DNA of 64,000 nt from contig DGQP01000001.1 of assembly GCA_002400415.1 (NCBI GenBank), positions 267,476 through 331,475 of the forward strand, given 5' to 3'. The notes beneath the pieces are model-generated. The model worked only from the letters and a program-made list of their open reading frames with translations. It did no database searches and was not told the DNA's origin. The DNA comes from Chitinophagaceae bacterium UBA4411 (GTDB lineage Bacteria > Bacteroidota > Bacteroidia > Chitinophagales > Chitinophagaceae). The stretch's first letter is position 1. Every line of letters starts with the position of its first letter. The position numbers and the translations under genes were made by a program. This document shows, piece by piece, positions 28,462-37,716 of the stretch.

Positions 28462-30612
28462 ATGAAAAAAATAATATTTACTCTCCTGGTTGTATTATCT
28501 GCTTCATTTCTTCGGGCAGAAAACGGGTATGATCTTTGGCTCAGGTACAAACCGGTTGAAAACAAAGCCCGGTTAGCTTCTTACCGCCGGTTGATAACGG
28601 CAATACAGGTAAATGGAAATACAGCAACACTGCAAGCAGCAAAAGAAGAATTATTGCTGGCATTGAAAGGACTAACCGGTTCCACCACTCCTGTTACTAT
28701 CCTGCCAAAACAAAACGGAACGATACTCCTTGCTAACTCTTCTTCGTTACCAGCCGCAGTAAGGTCATTGCTTCAGAAAGATCTTGAAAAAATCGGGGGC
28801 GAAGGTTTTATTATCAGCTCTCAAACCATAAATGGCCGTAACGGTATCCTGATTACCGGCAACTCAGTTGCAGCTGTATTGTACGGGGTATTCCACTTCC
28901 TTCGCCTGTTACAAACCGAACAATCCATTAATTCTTTACATATTGTTTCAGCACCCCGGCTTAAATTAAGGCTACTGAATCATTGGGATAACCTGAACCG
29001 TACTGTTGAAAGAGGTTATGCCGGATTTTCCATCTGGAATTGGCATACACTTCCGGGCTATATTGACAAACGATATATTGATTATGCCAGGGCAAATGCT
29101 TCCATAGGAATCAACGGCACCGTATTAACTAATGTAAATGCCAATGCCGTGGTTTTATCCCCTGTCTATTTAAAAAAAGTAGCTGCATTGGCAAATGTAT
29201 TCCGCACTTACGGGATAAAAGTTTACCTGACAGCAAGGTTTAGCGCACCTGTAGAAGCCGGGGGATTAAAAACTGCCGACCCGCTTGACCCTGCCGTGCA
29301 ACAATGGTGGGCTAATAAAGTGAAAGAGATTTACCAGCTCATACCTGATTTTGGCGGCTTCCTGGTAAAAGCCAACAGCGAAGGCCAGCCCGGTCCGCAG
29401 GATTATAAACGTACACATGCAGATGGCGCCAATATGCTGGCGGATGCAGTTGCTCCGTATAACGGGATCATCATGTGGAGAGCTTTTGTCTATAGTGCTG
29501 AAGTACCTGACGACAGGCATAAACAGGCTTATAGTGAATTTGTCCCCTTAGATGGGTCTTTCAGAAAGAATGTAATGATACAGGTGAAGAACGGGGCTAT
29601 TGATTTTATGCCGAGAGAACCTTTTCATCCTCTGTTCGGTGCTATGCCCAAGACTCCGCTCATGATGGAATTACAGGTAACACAGGAATATCTGGGACAG
29701 GGAACAAACTTAGTTTACCTCGCACCCCTCTTTAAAGAAGTATTACAAAGTGATACTTATTATAAAGGTAAAGGAAGCACTGTGGCCAAAATAATTGATG
29801 GCAGCCTGGATGGTCATTCATTAAATGGCATGGCGGGCGTTGCTAATATCGGGAATGATATCAACTGGTGCGGTCATCCTTTTGCACAGGCAAATTGGTA
29901 TGCCCTCGGAAGATTAAGCTGGGATTATAATCTCTCCGGTGAACAAATTGCAGAAGAATGGTTACGGATGACCTATAGCAATAATTCATCCTTTCTTGCC
30001 AATGCCACTAAGATGATGATGCAAAGCCGTGACATAATGGTCCGGTACTCCAATCCTGTCGGATTGCATCATATTATGGGCACCGGTCATCATTACGGCC
30101 CGGCCCCGTGGGTCAGTAATCTTAATCGCCCTGAATGGAACCCCGTTTATTACCACAAAGCAGATAGTACAGGAATTGGTTTTGACAGGACAAGTACCGG
30201 AAGCAATGCAATTGCGCAGTACTTTCCCGAAGCCAGGAAACTTTGGGAAGATATTAATACCTGTGAGGAAAAATACCTGTTATGGTTTCATCATGTACCC
30301 TGGGATTTCATAATGAAAAGCGGCCGGACACTCTGGGAAGAGCTCTGCTATCAATATTATACAGGAGCAGAAGATGTAAAGCAAATGCAGCAAACCTGGG
30401 AAGCACTACGCCCATTTGCAGATAAAGAAAGGTTTGAACAGGTCATGCAACTATTAAAGATACAACACGAAGAAGCCGTATGGTGGAGAAATGCCTGCCT
30501 GTTGTATTTCCAGACCTTTAGTAAAAAACCAATACCTGCAGCCTATGAACAACCGGATAAAACGCTGGAATATTATAAGAGCTTACGATTCCCGTTTGCA
30601 CCGGGAAATTGA
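28462..30612 (+). CDS. GH67 alpha-glucuronidase
   Basis: Exported family 67 alpha-glucuronidase of 716 residues; removes (4-O-methyl-)glucuronic acid from the non-reducing terminal xylose of aldouronic oligosaccharides. A signal peptide ends about SFLRAE. Glu307 (KANSEGQPGPQ), Asp381 (NGAIDFMPRE) and Glu409 (VTQEY) match the spacing of the catalytic Glu292, Asp365 and Glu393 of Cellvibrio GlcA67A to within one residue (numbering from memory). Length is typical of the family. It is probably periplasmic, acting after GH10 or GH30 have produced short oligosaccharides. First enzyme gene of the 18-gene plus-strand run. Confidence 0.96.
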   Translation: MKKIIFTLLVVLSASFLRAENGYDLWLRYKPVENKARLASYRRLITAIQVNGNTATLQAAKEELLLALKGLTGSTTPVTILPKQNGTILLANSSSLPAAVRSLLQKDLEKIGGEGFIISSQTINGRNGILITGNSVAAVLYGVFHFLRLLQTEQSINSLHIVSAPRLKLRLLNHWDNLNRTVERGYAGFSIWNWHTLPGYIDKRYIDYARANASIGINGTVLTNVNANAVVLSPVYLKKVAALANVFRTYGIKVYLTARFSAPVEAGGLKTADPLDPAVQQWWANKVKEIYQLIPDFGGFLVKANSEGQPGPQDYKRTHADGANMLADAVAPYNGIIMWRAFVYSAEVPDDRHKQAYSEFVPLDGSFRKNVMIQVKNGAIDFMPREPFHPLFGAMPKTPLMMELQVTQEYLGQGTNLVYLAPLFKEVLQSDTYYKGKGSTVAKIIDGSLDGHSLNGMAGVANIGNDINWCGHPFAQANWYALGRLSWDYNLSGEQIAEEWLRMTYSNNSSFLANATKMMMQSRDIMVRYSNPVGLHHIMGTGHHYGPAPWVSNLNRPEWNPVYYHKADSTGIGFDRTSTGSNAIAQYFPEARKLWEDINTCEEKYLLWFHHVPWDFIMKSGRTLWEELCYQYYTGAEDVKQMQQTWEALRPFADKERFEQVMQLLKIQHEEAVWWRNACLLYFQTFSKKPIPAAYEQPDKTLEYYKSLRFPFAPGN

Positions 30613-30664
30613 AACCCGGATGTATAAGAGATATCATTTTTATTAATACAAGAAATCAGGAATT

Positions 30665-31435
30665 ATGAACGATAACATTTCTCCTTCAGGAGACGGCAGC
30701 AAAAAAGTAGCAATCGTAACAGGCGGTGGTTCAGGACTTGGCTTTGCCATAGCAGAACGATTTACCCAACATGGTATCATCACGGTGATCGCCGGCCGGG
30801 ATAAAGATAAATTAGTCAAAGCCAAACAAACTTTGGGCGATCTCTGCCATGTACAGACCTGCGATGTCAGCAACCTTTCTTCTATTCCTGCATTTGTTGA
30901 AAAAGTTATTCAGCAATTCGGCCGGGTAGATATACTGGTAAATAATGCAGGTATCAACCAGAAAAAGGAATTCACGGAAGTAACCGATGAAGAATTCAAT
31001 GCGATCATCACCACCAATCTCAGCGCTGTATTTTCTATGAGCCGGGAAATAGTAAAACACATGCTGACAAGAAATACAGGCTGCATCATTAATATCAGTT
31101 CAATGGCAGCACAGTATGGACTGCCCAAAGTAATTGCTTACAGTGCCAGCAAAACAGCGATAGATGGATTAACAAGGGCCATGGCTGTTGAACTATCTCC
31201 CAAAGGTATTCGTGTAAATGCCATTGCACCCGGATTCATCTACTCGGAAATGACTGCTAAGGCCCTGGACAGCGACCCGGAAAGAAAAGCAAAGGTATTC
31301 GGGCGAACACCCATGGGTGTTATGGGTCAGCCCGGCGATATCGGGGATGCCGCTTATTTCCTCGCCAGCGATGCGGCTAAATATATAACCGGTGTTATAC
31401 TCCCGGTGGATGGAGGAAACAGTATTGGCTTTTAA
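30665..31435 (+). CDS. SDR-family oxidoreductase, candidate fructuronate reductase
   Basis: Classical short-chain dehydrogenase of 256 residues: cofactor loop TGGGSGLG (19-26), NNAG (93-96), catalytic Ser145 (NISSM), Tyr159 and Lys163 (YSASK), and C-terminal TGVILPVDGG. It resembles gluconate 5-dehydrogenase and KduD-type enzymes and has no signal peptide. It is wedged between two alpha-glucuronidase genes, while mannonate dehydratase is encoded in the divergent arm and no UxuB-type reductase is visible. The most economical role is reduction of D-fructuronate to D-mannonate. That assignment is inference; a gluconate or 2-keto-3-deoxygluconate dehydrogenase is equally possible from sequence. 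Confidence 0.85.
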   Translation: MNDNISPSGDGSKKVAIVTGGGSGLGFAIAERFTQHGIITVIAGRDKDKLVKAKQTLGDLCHVQTCDVSNLSSIPAFVEKVIQQFGRVDILVNNAGINQKKEFTEVTDEEFNAIITTNLSAVFSMSREIVKHMLTRNTGCIINISSMAAQYGLPKVIAYSASKTAIDGLTRAMAVELSPKGIRVNAIAPGFIYSEMTAKALDSDPERKAKVFGRTPMGVMGQPGDIGDAAYFLASDAAKYITGVILPVDGGNSIGF

Positions 31436-31444
31436 AAGAAACGA

Positions 31445-34012
31445 ATGAAAAAAACGCTAACGATCCTCGCCTGCTTTTTCCAGCTCTTTGTTTCAAACAG
31501 CCAGTTGATTGTTGAAACAAAAGCTTCGGCTAATTCTTTCCCGCTTGGAAATACAATCCTATGTACAGCACCTGAGGATTACGACCTTGTTCAGATAGCA
31601 GCAGGTTTTTTACAAAAGGATATTGAAGCCGTAACAGGAAAAGCTCCGTCCTTATCAGCCACAATACCGCAACGGGCAACGAGCATTATCATTATAGGTT
31701 CGTTGGAAAAATCCGCACTCATCCAGTCACTCGTCAGAAACAACAAGCTCAAAATTTCTTCTGTAAAAAATAAATGGGAAGCTTACACGATACAAACCAT
31801 CAGTAGTCCGTTTAAAGGAGTTGCAAATGCCATTGTTATTGCCGGCAGCGACAGAAGGGGAACAGCCTATGGCGTTTTTGAATTATCAAAACAAATGGGG
31901 GTATCACCCTGGTATTGGTGGGCCGATGTTCCTGTTAAAAAGAAAGAAATCGTTTACATAAAAAAGAATACAGTTATCAGCGATCTTCCAAAAGTAAAAT
32001 ACCGGGGCATCTTCATCAATGACGAAGCTCCTGCCCTTTCCAATTGGAGCCGGGAAAAATTCGGGGGCTTCAATCACAAATTCTATGAAAAAGTGTTTGA
32101 ACTCATCCTGCGGTTGAAAGGCAATTATGTCTGGCCCGCCATGTGGGGCAATGCATTTTATTACGATGATTCTTTAAATATCAAATCAGCAGATGAGTTT
32201 GGGATTGTAATCGGAACTTCTCACCACGAACCATTAATGCGGGCGCATGAAGAATGGAAATACTACGGAAAAGGGCTCAAGTGGAATTATGACAGCACAG
32301 AAGCCGGCCTGAAAGAATTCTGGAAAGGCGGAATGGAAAGGGCCTGGAATGAAAAAATTGTAAGTGTGGGAATGAGGGGTGATGGTGATGAGCCCATGTC
32401 AAGGGAAACAGCAACCGCCTTGCTGGAAAGAATTGTAAAAGACCAGCGGCAGATCATTGAAGAAGTAACCCGCAAACCTGCCGGCAAAACACCACAGCTC
32501 TGGGCCCTGTATAAAGAAGTGCAGGATTACTATGATAAAGGCATGAGAGTGCCTGATGATATCACCCTTCTTTTATGCGATGACAACTGGGGCAACATAC
32601 GGAAACTTCCCAAACTTACTGATCCGCCGAGGAAAGGTGGTTATGGCATTTATTATCACTTTGATTATGTGGGCGGGCCCCGGAATTACAAATGGCTGAA
32701 TACAAACCCAATTCCCCGGATATGGGAACAAATGCACCTGGCCTGGGAATACAATGTCAGGCAGATCTGGATCGTGAATGTGGGAGATATCAAACCCATG
32801 GAATTCCCGGTCTCTTTTTTCTTAGACTATGCCTGGAATCCTGAAAGAATTGGCGCTGATGGCCTGCAACGATACACGACAGAATGGGCCGCTGCACAAT
32901 TTGGGAGCAGCTATTCCGGAGAGATCGCTGATATTCTTGCCAGGTATGCAAAATATAACGGGAGAAGAAAGCCGGAACTGCTTGATGCAAACACTTACAG
33001 TTTTAATTACAACGAATGGCAGGATGTTGTAAACGACTATGACCTCCTGCTTAAAAAGGCCGAGGAGATTAACAATCTCCTGCCAGCTGACTGTAAAGAC
33101 GCCTACTTCCAGCTGATATTACATCCCGTAAAAGCCTGCGCCAATCTCAACAGGATGTATTATAACGTGGCGCTGAACAAAGAAGCTTATAAAAACAGGT
33201 ATGCCGAAGCGAATGACTTTGCGGATAATGTAAAGCAACTTTATATAAATGATTCACTAATCACTCTTGCCTACCATCAATTGAACAATGGTAAATGGAA
33301 CCACATGATGAGCCAGACGCATATTGGATATACCTACTGGCAACAACCTGCAAAACAAAAAATGCCTGAAGTAAAATATGTTCCGGCAGACTCAATCATA
33401 CAAAAAAAGAATTTTGGACTCACTGATGTAATGGCTGTCAAACTACCCGGAAATGTAACAGGGAATGTTTTTTTCCAGCATGAAGAAAATGGTGTTTCCA
33501 TCGAAGCTGATCATTTTACCAAAGCGCTTAATACAAACGGGATCATATGGAAAGTGCTGCCTGATCATGGAAGAACGGGATCAGCTGTTACTCCTTTCCC
33601 TGTTACCGCTAAAGAACAACAACCCGGCGGCAATGCTGCACATCTTGAATATGAAGTTTACACCTATAGCGCAGGCGAATTTACAATCAATGCATACTTC
33701 TCCCCTACCCTGAATTTTCATAACACAACAGAAGGACTGCAATATGCCCTGTCTGTTGATGATGAATTGCCGCAGCTCATCAGCATCAACAAGGAAGACA
33801 AGAACAGTATCAGCGGCATCTGGAATAAATGGGTGGCGGAAAATATTATTATCAAATCAAGTAAACACTCCATCCTGCAACCAGGTAAACACACAGTAAA
33901 ATACTGGATGGTAAGTCCCGGGGTGGTGTTACAAAAACTGGTATTGGATTTTGGCGGGGTTATGCAAAGTTATCTCGGTCCGCCGGAGACGATCAACAAA
34001 CAGAAAAATTAA
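31445..34012 (+). CDS. GH115 xylan alpha-glucuronidase
   Basis: Exported family 115 alpha-glucuronidase of 855 residues. Unlike GH67, this family removes methylglucuronate from internal xylose units of polymeric xylan. A signal peptide precedes SNSQ. Family signatures include the GIFINDEAPALSNW motif (Asp193), GNYVWPAMWGNAF, VIGTSHHEPLMRAHEEW and SVGMRGDGDEPMS. A C-terminal beta-rich extension (about 700-855) is usual. It starts 9 nt after the SDR stop. Having GH115 beside GH67 gives removal of both internal and terminal glucuronate. Confidence 0.96.
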   Translation: MKKTLTILACFFQLFVSNSQLIVETKASANSFPLGNTILCTAPEDYDLVQIAAGFLQKDIEAVTGKAPSLSATIPQRATSIIIIGSLEKSALIQSLVRNNKLKISSVKNKWEAYTIQTISSPFKGVANAIVIAGSDRRGTAYGVFELSKQMGVSPWYWWADVPVKKKEIVYIKKNTVISDLPKVKYRGIFINDEAPALSNWSREKFGGFNHKFYEKVFELILRLKGNYVWPAMWGNAFYYDDSLNIKSADEFGIVIGTSHHEPLMRAHEEWKYYGKGLKWNYDSTEAGLKEFWKGGMERAWNEKIVSVGMRGDGDEPMSRETATALLERIVKDQRQIIEEVTRKPAGKTPQLWALYKEVQDYYDKGMRVPDDITLLLCDDNWGNIRKLPKLTDPPRKGGYGIYYHFDYVGGPRNYKWLNTNPIPRIWEQMHLAWEYNVRQIWIVNVGDIKPMEFPVSFFLDYAWNPERIGADGLQRYTTEWAAAQFGSSYSGEIADILARYAKYNGRRKPELLDANTYSFNYNEWQDVVNDYDLLLKKAEEINNLLPADCKDAYFQLILHPVKACANLNRMYYNVALNKEAYKNRYAEANDFADNVKQLYINDSLITLAYHQLNNGKWNHMMSQTHIGYTYWQQPAKQKMPEVKYVPADSIIQKKNFGLTDVMAVKLPGNVTGNVFFQHEENGVSIEADHFTKALNTNGIIWKVLPDHGRTGSAVTPFPVTAKEQQPGGNAAHLEYEVYTYSAGEFTINAYFSPTLNFHNTTEGLQYALSVDDELPQLISINKEDKNSISGIWNKWVAENIIIKSSKHSILQPGKHTVKYWMVSPGVVLQKLVLDFGGVMQSYLGPPETINKQKN

Positions 34013-34016
34013 AATA

Positions 34017-35159
34017 ATGATACGAAAAGTACTTGTGCCGGCAGTATGTGTTATTAGCTTATGTGCAGCATCCTGTTCCGGCAGCCAGAAAAATTCGGCT
34101 TCGCCGGATATACCATCACTGAAAACTGTTTTCAAAAATGATTTTGCGATTGGTACTGCACTAAATGCGGAACAGATAGAAGAAAAAGATCCTAAAGCAG
34201 CGATGCTGGTTCCCCGGCAATTCAATATGGCGACACCGGAAAATATCATGAAAGCCGAAGTCATTCACCCGCAATGGGGCATTTATAATTTCGGCCTGGC
34301 AGATAAAATGATCGAATACGGGAAAAAACATAATATAAAGATCAACGGGCATACACTGATCTGGCATAGCCAGTTGCCTGCCTTTGCTCACCAGATTCAA
34401 AACGCTGATTCATTCAGAATCTTCTTCACTGAGCATATTACTACTGTTGCCGGCCGTTACAGCGGAAAAATATTTTCCTGGGATGTGGTAAACGAAGCTT
34501 TGAATGAAGACGGAACTATGCGTAAATCCATTTTTCTTGACAAACTGGGGGACAATTTTGTTACGGAGGCTTTTCGCTTAGCACAGGCAGCTTCTCCCAA
34601 TACGGAGCTGTATTATAACGATTATAATAATGAGCAACCCGCAAAAAGGGCCGGCTGTATCGCCCTGATCAAAAAAGTGCAGGCTGCTGGTGTTCGTATT
34701 GACGGTGTAGGCATACAGGGACACTGGCATGTTGGCAAAGTGCCGTTGAAAGAAATTGAAGAAAGTATCCTTCAGTATTCGGCACTAGGCATTAAGGTGA
34801 TGTTCACAGAATTGGATATCGAAGTGCTTCCCCGCAACTTCCAGGGTGCTGATGTAAGCCAGCGGATGAAAAGTGATCCTTCGTTAAATCCGTATGTAAA
34901 CGGATTGCCGGATAGTGTACAACAACAATTAGCCAGGGATTACCAGGCTTTATTCAATCTTTTTTTAAAGCATAAGGATAAGATAACCCGGGTAACATTC
35001 TGGGGTGTGAACGATGGCCAAAGCTGGCTGAATGGCTGGCCGGTCAGGGGCAGAACAAACTACCCCCTGTTATTTGACAGGCAGTTCATGCCCAAGCCTG
35101 CCTTTTATAAAGTAATAGAAGCGAAAAAGGATTTTGATAACAGTAAAAAAGGGTTCTGA
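34017..35159 (+). CDS. GH10 endo-beta-1,4-xylanase lipoprotein
   Basis: Family 10 xylanase of 380 residues. I start it at MIRKVLVP, 4 nt after the GH115 stop. The frame is open 22 codons upstream, but that would overlap GH115 and destroy the lipoprotein signal (lipobox CAASC, Cys20). Acid/base Glu160 (WDVVNEALNEDG) and nucleophile Glu265 (MFTELDIEVLP) are present, with NGHTLIWHSQLP upstream. Compact single domain with no inserted or attached CBM, unlike the CBM4-interrupted surface GH10s of Bacteroides. Likely cuts xylan or large oligosaccharides at the outer membrane. Confidence 0.96.
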   Translation: MIRKVLVPAVCVISLCAASCSGSQKNSASPDIPSLKTVFKNDFAIGTALNAEQIEEKDPKAAMLVPRQFNMATPENIMKAEVIHPQWGIYNFGLADKMIEYGKKHNIKINGHTLIWHSQLPAFAHQIQNADSFRIFFTEHITTVAGRYSGKIFSWDVVNEALNEDGTMRKSIFLDKLGDNFVTEAFRLAQAASPNTELYYNDYNNEQPAKRAGCIALIKKVQAAGVRIDGVGIQGHWHVGKVPLKEIEESILQYSALGIKVMFTELDIEVLPRNFQGADVSQRMKSDPSLNPYVNGLPDSVQQQLARDYQALFNLFLKHKDKITRVTFWGVNDGQSWLNGWPVRGRTNYPLLFDRQFMPKPAFYKVIEAKKDFDNSKKGF

Positions 35160-35179
35160 TATTTTAAACCAATAGCAAT

Positions 35180-36634
35180 ATGAACAACACTACATCCCAA
35201 AAATTATCAGTACTGGAAAAAACAGGTTATAGCTTAGGTGACCTTGCCGCTAACCTTGTATTCCAAACACTCGTAACCTACCTGGCTTATTTCTACACAG
35301 ATATTTACGGACTAAAGACAAATGACGCTTCTGCCATTATTTTAACAGTAGGCCTTATTGCTGCATTTGGATTTAATCCCATTATTGGCGCTATTGCGGA
35401 CAGAACAGTTTCTAGATGGGGAAAGTTCCGACCCTGGATTTTGTTTACCGCAGTTCCTCTCGGAGTTATAGCCCTATTGGCATTCACAACTCCTGATTTC
35501 TCGTATAAAGGGAAAATGATCTATGCAGTGGTCACCTACACATTGCTATTATTGTTTTACGCAGCAAACAACCTTCCTTATTCTGCATTGAGTGGCGTAA
35601 TAACAGGTGACATGAAAGAACGCAATAGCATGTCAGCTTATCGTTTTGTCGCAGTTATGTTTGCGCAATTCTTTGTACAGGTATTCATGTATGCAATTAT
35701 TAAATCGGCTGGTGGCGGCAGCAGACCTGAACAGATGGCTGTCGGTATGGAAAAAGTTTTTACCTGGTTATCCATTACAGGCACTATAATGCTGATCATA
35801 ACATTCCTGACAACAAAAGAACGGATTGTTCCAAAACCGGAACAAAAATCAACCCTGGGACAGGATCTGAAAGATCTTGGCAAAAACAGGCCCTGGGTTA
35901 TTATGCTGGTCCTAACTCTCCTCGTCTTTATAACACTGGCTATGAAAGGAGGCTCATATGTCTATTACTTCGAGAACTATGTTGACAGAGAAAGTCTCAC
36001 CAGGCTCATCAGTCCTGTACTCAATGGATTTTCTAATGCCGGTATTAATTTTTTTGGTGAAGATCCGGTATCTGCCGGTTTAGGTTTATTCAATGCCGGT
36101 GGAATTATTTGCATGATCATTGGCATCACACTTTCCAAACCCCTTGCTGACAAATATGGAAAAAGAGATGTTTTTAGAATAGCATTAGTAATCTCAACGC
36201 TATTCATTATACTTTTCTTTTTCTTCCCGCCACAGTCTGTTGGTTTGATGTTCCTCTCACAAATCCTGCACGGCTTCTTCTATGGTATTACCATACCATT
36301 ATTATGGGCGATGATTGCAGATGTTGCCGATTACAGTGAGTGGAAAAATAACCGGCGTGCAACAGCTATCATTTTTTCAGCCATGATGGTAGGTTTAAAA
36401 GCAGGTTTAACTATCGGTAGCTCTTTGCTTACCTGGCTGCTGGGGCTCTACGATTATATTCCTAATAATACAACAGGCCAGACAGAGACAGCCATACAGG
36501 GTACAAAGATGCTGGTAAGTATTTATCCCGCTATTCCTTTCCTGATCGGTGCCGGGCTATTGTTCTTCTATGAGATCAGTAAAAAAATGGAAGTGCAGAT
36601 TGAAAGTGATTTAAAAGAAAGACGTACTAAATAA
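35180..36634 (+). CDS. GPH-family cation symporter for xylosides
   Basis: Inner-membrane transporter of 484 residues with about 12 helices in the glycoside-pentoside-hexuronide (MelB/XynT-like) branch of the major facilitator superfamily. Family marks include EKTGYSLGDLAANLVFQ at the N-terminus, NPIIGAIADRT, RWGKFRPWIL and the late WAMIADVADYSEWKNNRR motif. These carriers use sodium or protons to import short oligosaccharides. Since the next gene encodes a signal-less GH43, xylobiose or short (arabino)xylo-oligosaccharides are the likely cargo. Gaps of 20 and 25 nt on either side show operon membership. Confidence 0.92.
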   Translation: MNNTTSQKLSVLEKTGYSLGDLAANLVFQTLVTYLAYFYTDIYGLKTNDASAIILTVGLIAAFGFNPIIGAIADRTVSRWGKFRPWILFTAVPLGVIALLAFTTPDFSYKGKMIYAVVTYTLLLLFYAANNLPYSALSGVITGDMKERNSMSAYRFVAVMFAQFFVQVFMYAIIKSAGGGSRPEQMAVGMEKVFTWLSITGTIMLIITFLTTKERIVPKPEQKSTLGQDLKDLGKNRPWVIMLVLTLLVFITLAMKGGSYVYYFENYVDRESLTRLISPVLNGFSNAGINFFGEDPVSAGLGLFNAGGIICMIIGITLSKPLADKYGKRDVFRIALVISTLFIILFFFFPPQSVGLMFLSQILHGFFYGITIPLLWAMIADVADYSEWKNNRRATAIIFSAMMVGLKAGLTIGSSLLTWLLGLYDYIPNNTTGQTETAIQGTKMLVSIYPAIPFLIGAGLLFFYEISKKMEVQIESDLKERRTK

Positions 36635-36659
36635 AACATCATATTAAAAAAGTACAAAG

Positions 36660-37697
36660 ATGCCCGAAGAGAATACGGATCATATCAATTTTGACGACCT
36701 GAGTAATCGTGCCATTTCCCAACCCCTGGTGAAACACATTTATACCGCCGATCCTTCAGCACATGTGTTTAATGGCAAAATCTATATCTACCCATCACAC
36801 GATATAGATGCCGGAGATGCCTTTGATGATTTGGGAAGTCATTTTGCCATGGAAGATTATCATGTCATTTCTATGGATTCACCGCAAAGCGAAGCTATTG
36901 ACCATGGCAGGGCCCTGCATGTGAATGATGTTCCGTGGGCTGATAAACAAATGTGGGCACCTGATGCTGCGGAAAAAGATGGTACTTATTATTTATTCTT
37001 TCCGGCAAAAGGGTATGATGGCATCTTCCGGATTGGCGTGGCAACCAGTGCTTCTCCTGCCGGCCCCTTTACCCCACAACCGGAAGCTATTAAAAACAGT
37101 TTTTCTATAGACCCTGCCGTCTTTAAAGATGATGACGGGAGTTATTATATGTATTTCGGCGGTATCTGGGGCGGCCAGTTGCAGCGATGGAGAACGGGAA
37201 CATTTAATGCGGAACAACCTGAAAGCCCTTTTGCTTTCCTGCCTGTAGCAAACGAACCGGCCTTAAGTGCAAAAGTTGCCAAACTGGAGAACAATTTATC
37301 AGCATTTGCAGAAGAACCGAAAGATGTTATTATTCTTGACGAAAACGATCAACCCCTCTTACAGGGAGATACAGAAAAAAGATTTTTTGAAGCCAGCTGG
37401 ATGCATAAATACAATGGGAAATATTATTTCTCCTACTCCACCGGCGATACTCATTTCCTTTGTTATGCCATTGGCGATAATCCTTACGGGCCTTTCCGGT
37501 ATGCAGGAAGAATTTTAGAACCTGTGGTCGGCTGGACATCGCACCATTCTATTTGTGAATTTGAGGGTAAGTGGTATTTATTTTACCATGATAGCAGTTT
37601 AAGCAGGGGGATTACACATTTAAGGAGCATTAAGGTTACAGAACTGATATACGATCCGAATGGATATATACAAACGATCAAACCGTACAGGGATTAA
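36660..37697 (+). CDS. Cytoplasmic GH43 beta-xylosidase / arabinofuranosidase
   Basis: Five-bladed propeller GH43 enzyme of 345 residues with no signal peptide. Catalytic triad: base Asp31 (YTADPSAHVF), pKa-modulating Asp151 (SIDPAVFKDDDG) and acid Glu244 (FFEASWMHKY). It resembles the subfamily 1 group of intracellular xylosidases and arabinofuranosidases. It probably splits xylobiose and small oligosaccharides delivered by the adjacent GPH symporter, feeding xylose isomerase. Xylosidase versus arabinofuranosidase activity cannot be told apart here. The following gene's true start lies 20 nt downstream; a longer upstream frame of that gene would overlap this one and is rejected. Confidence 0.93.
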   Translation: MPEENTDHINFDDLSNRAISQPLVKHIYTADPSAHVFNGKIYIYPSHDIDAGDAFDDLGSHFAMEDYHVISMDSPQSEAIDHGRALHVNDVPWADKQMWAPDAAEKDGTYYLFFPAKGYDGIFRIGVATSASPAGPFTPQPEAIKNSFSIDPAVFKDDDGSYYMYFGGIWGGQLQRWRTGTFNAEQPESPFAFLPVANEPALSAKVAKLENNLSAFAEEPKDVIILDENDQPLLQGDTEKRFFEASWMHKYNGKYYFSYSTGDTHFLCYAIGDNPYGPFRYAGRILEPVVGWTSHHSICEFEGKWYLFYHDSSLSRGITHLRSIKVTELIYDPNGYIQTIKPYRD

Positions 37698-37716
37698 CCA
37701 GATAAAATGGGTAATA

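Noticed and set aside
33951..34016. Upstream extension of the GH10 xylanase overlapping GH115
   Set aside because: It would bury the lipoprotein signal; the ATG at 34017 fits the 4-nt gap after GH115.
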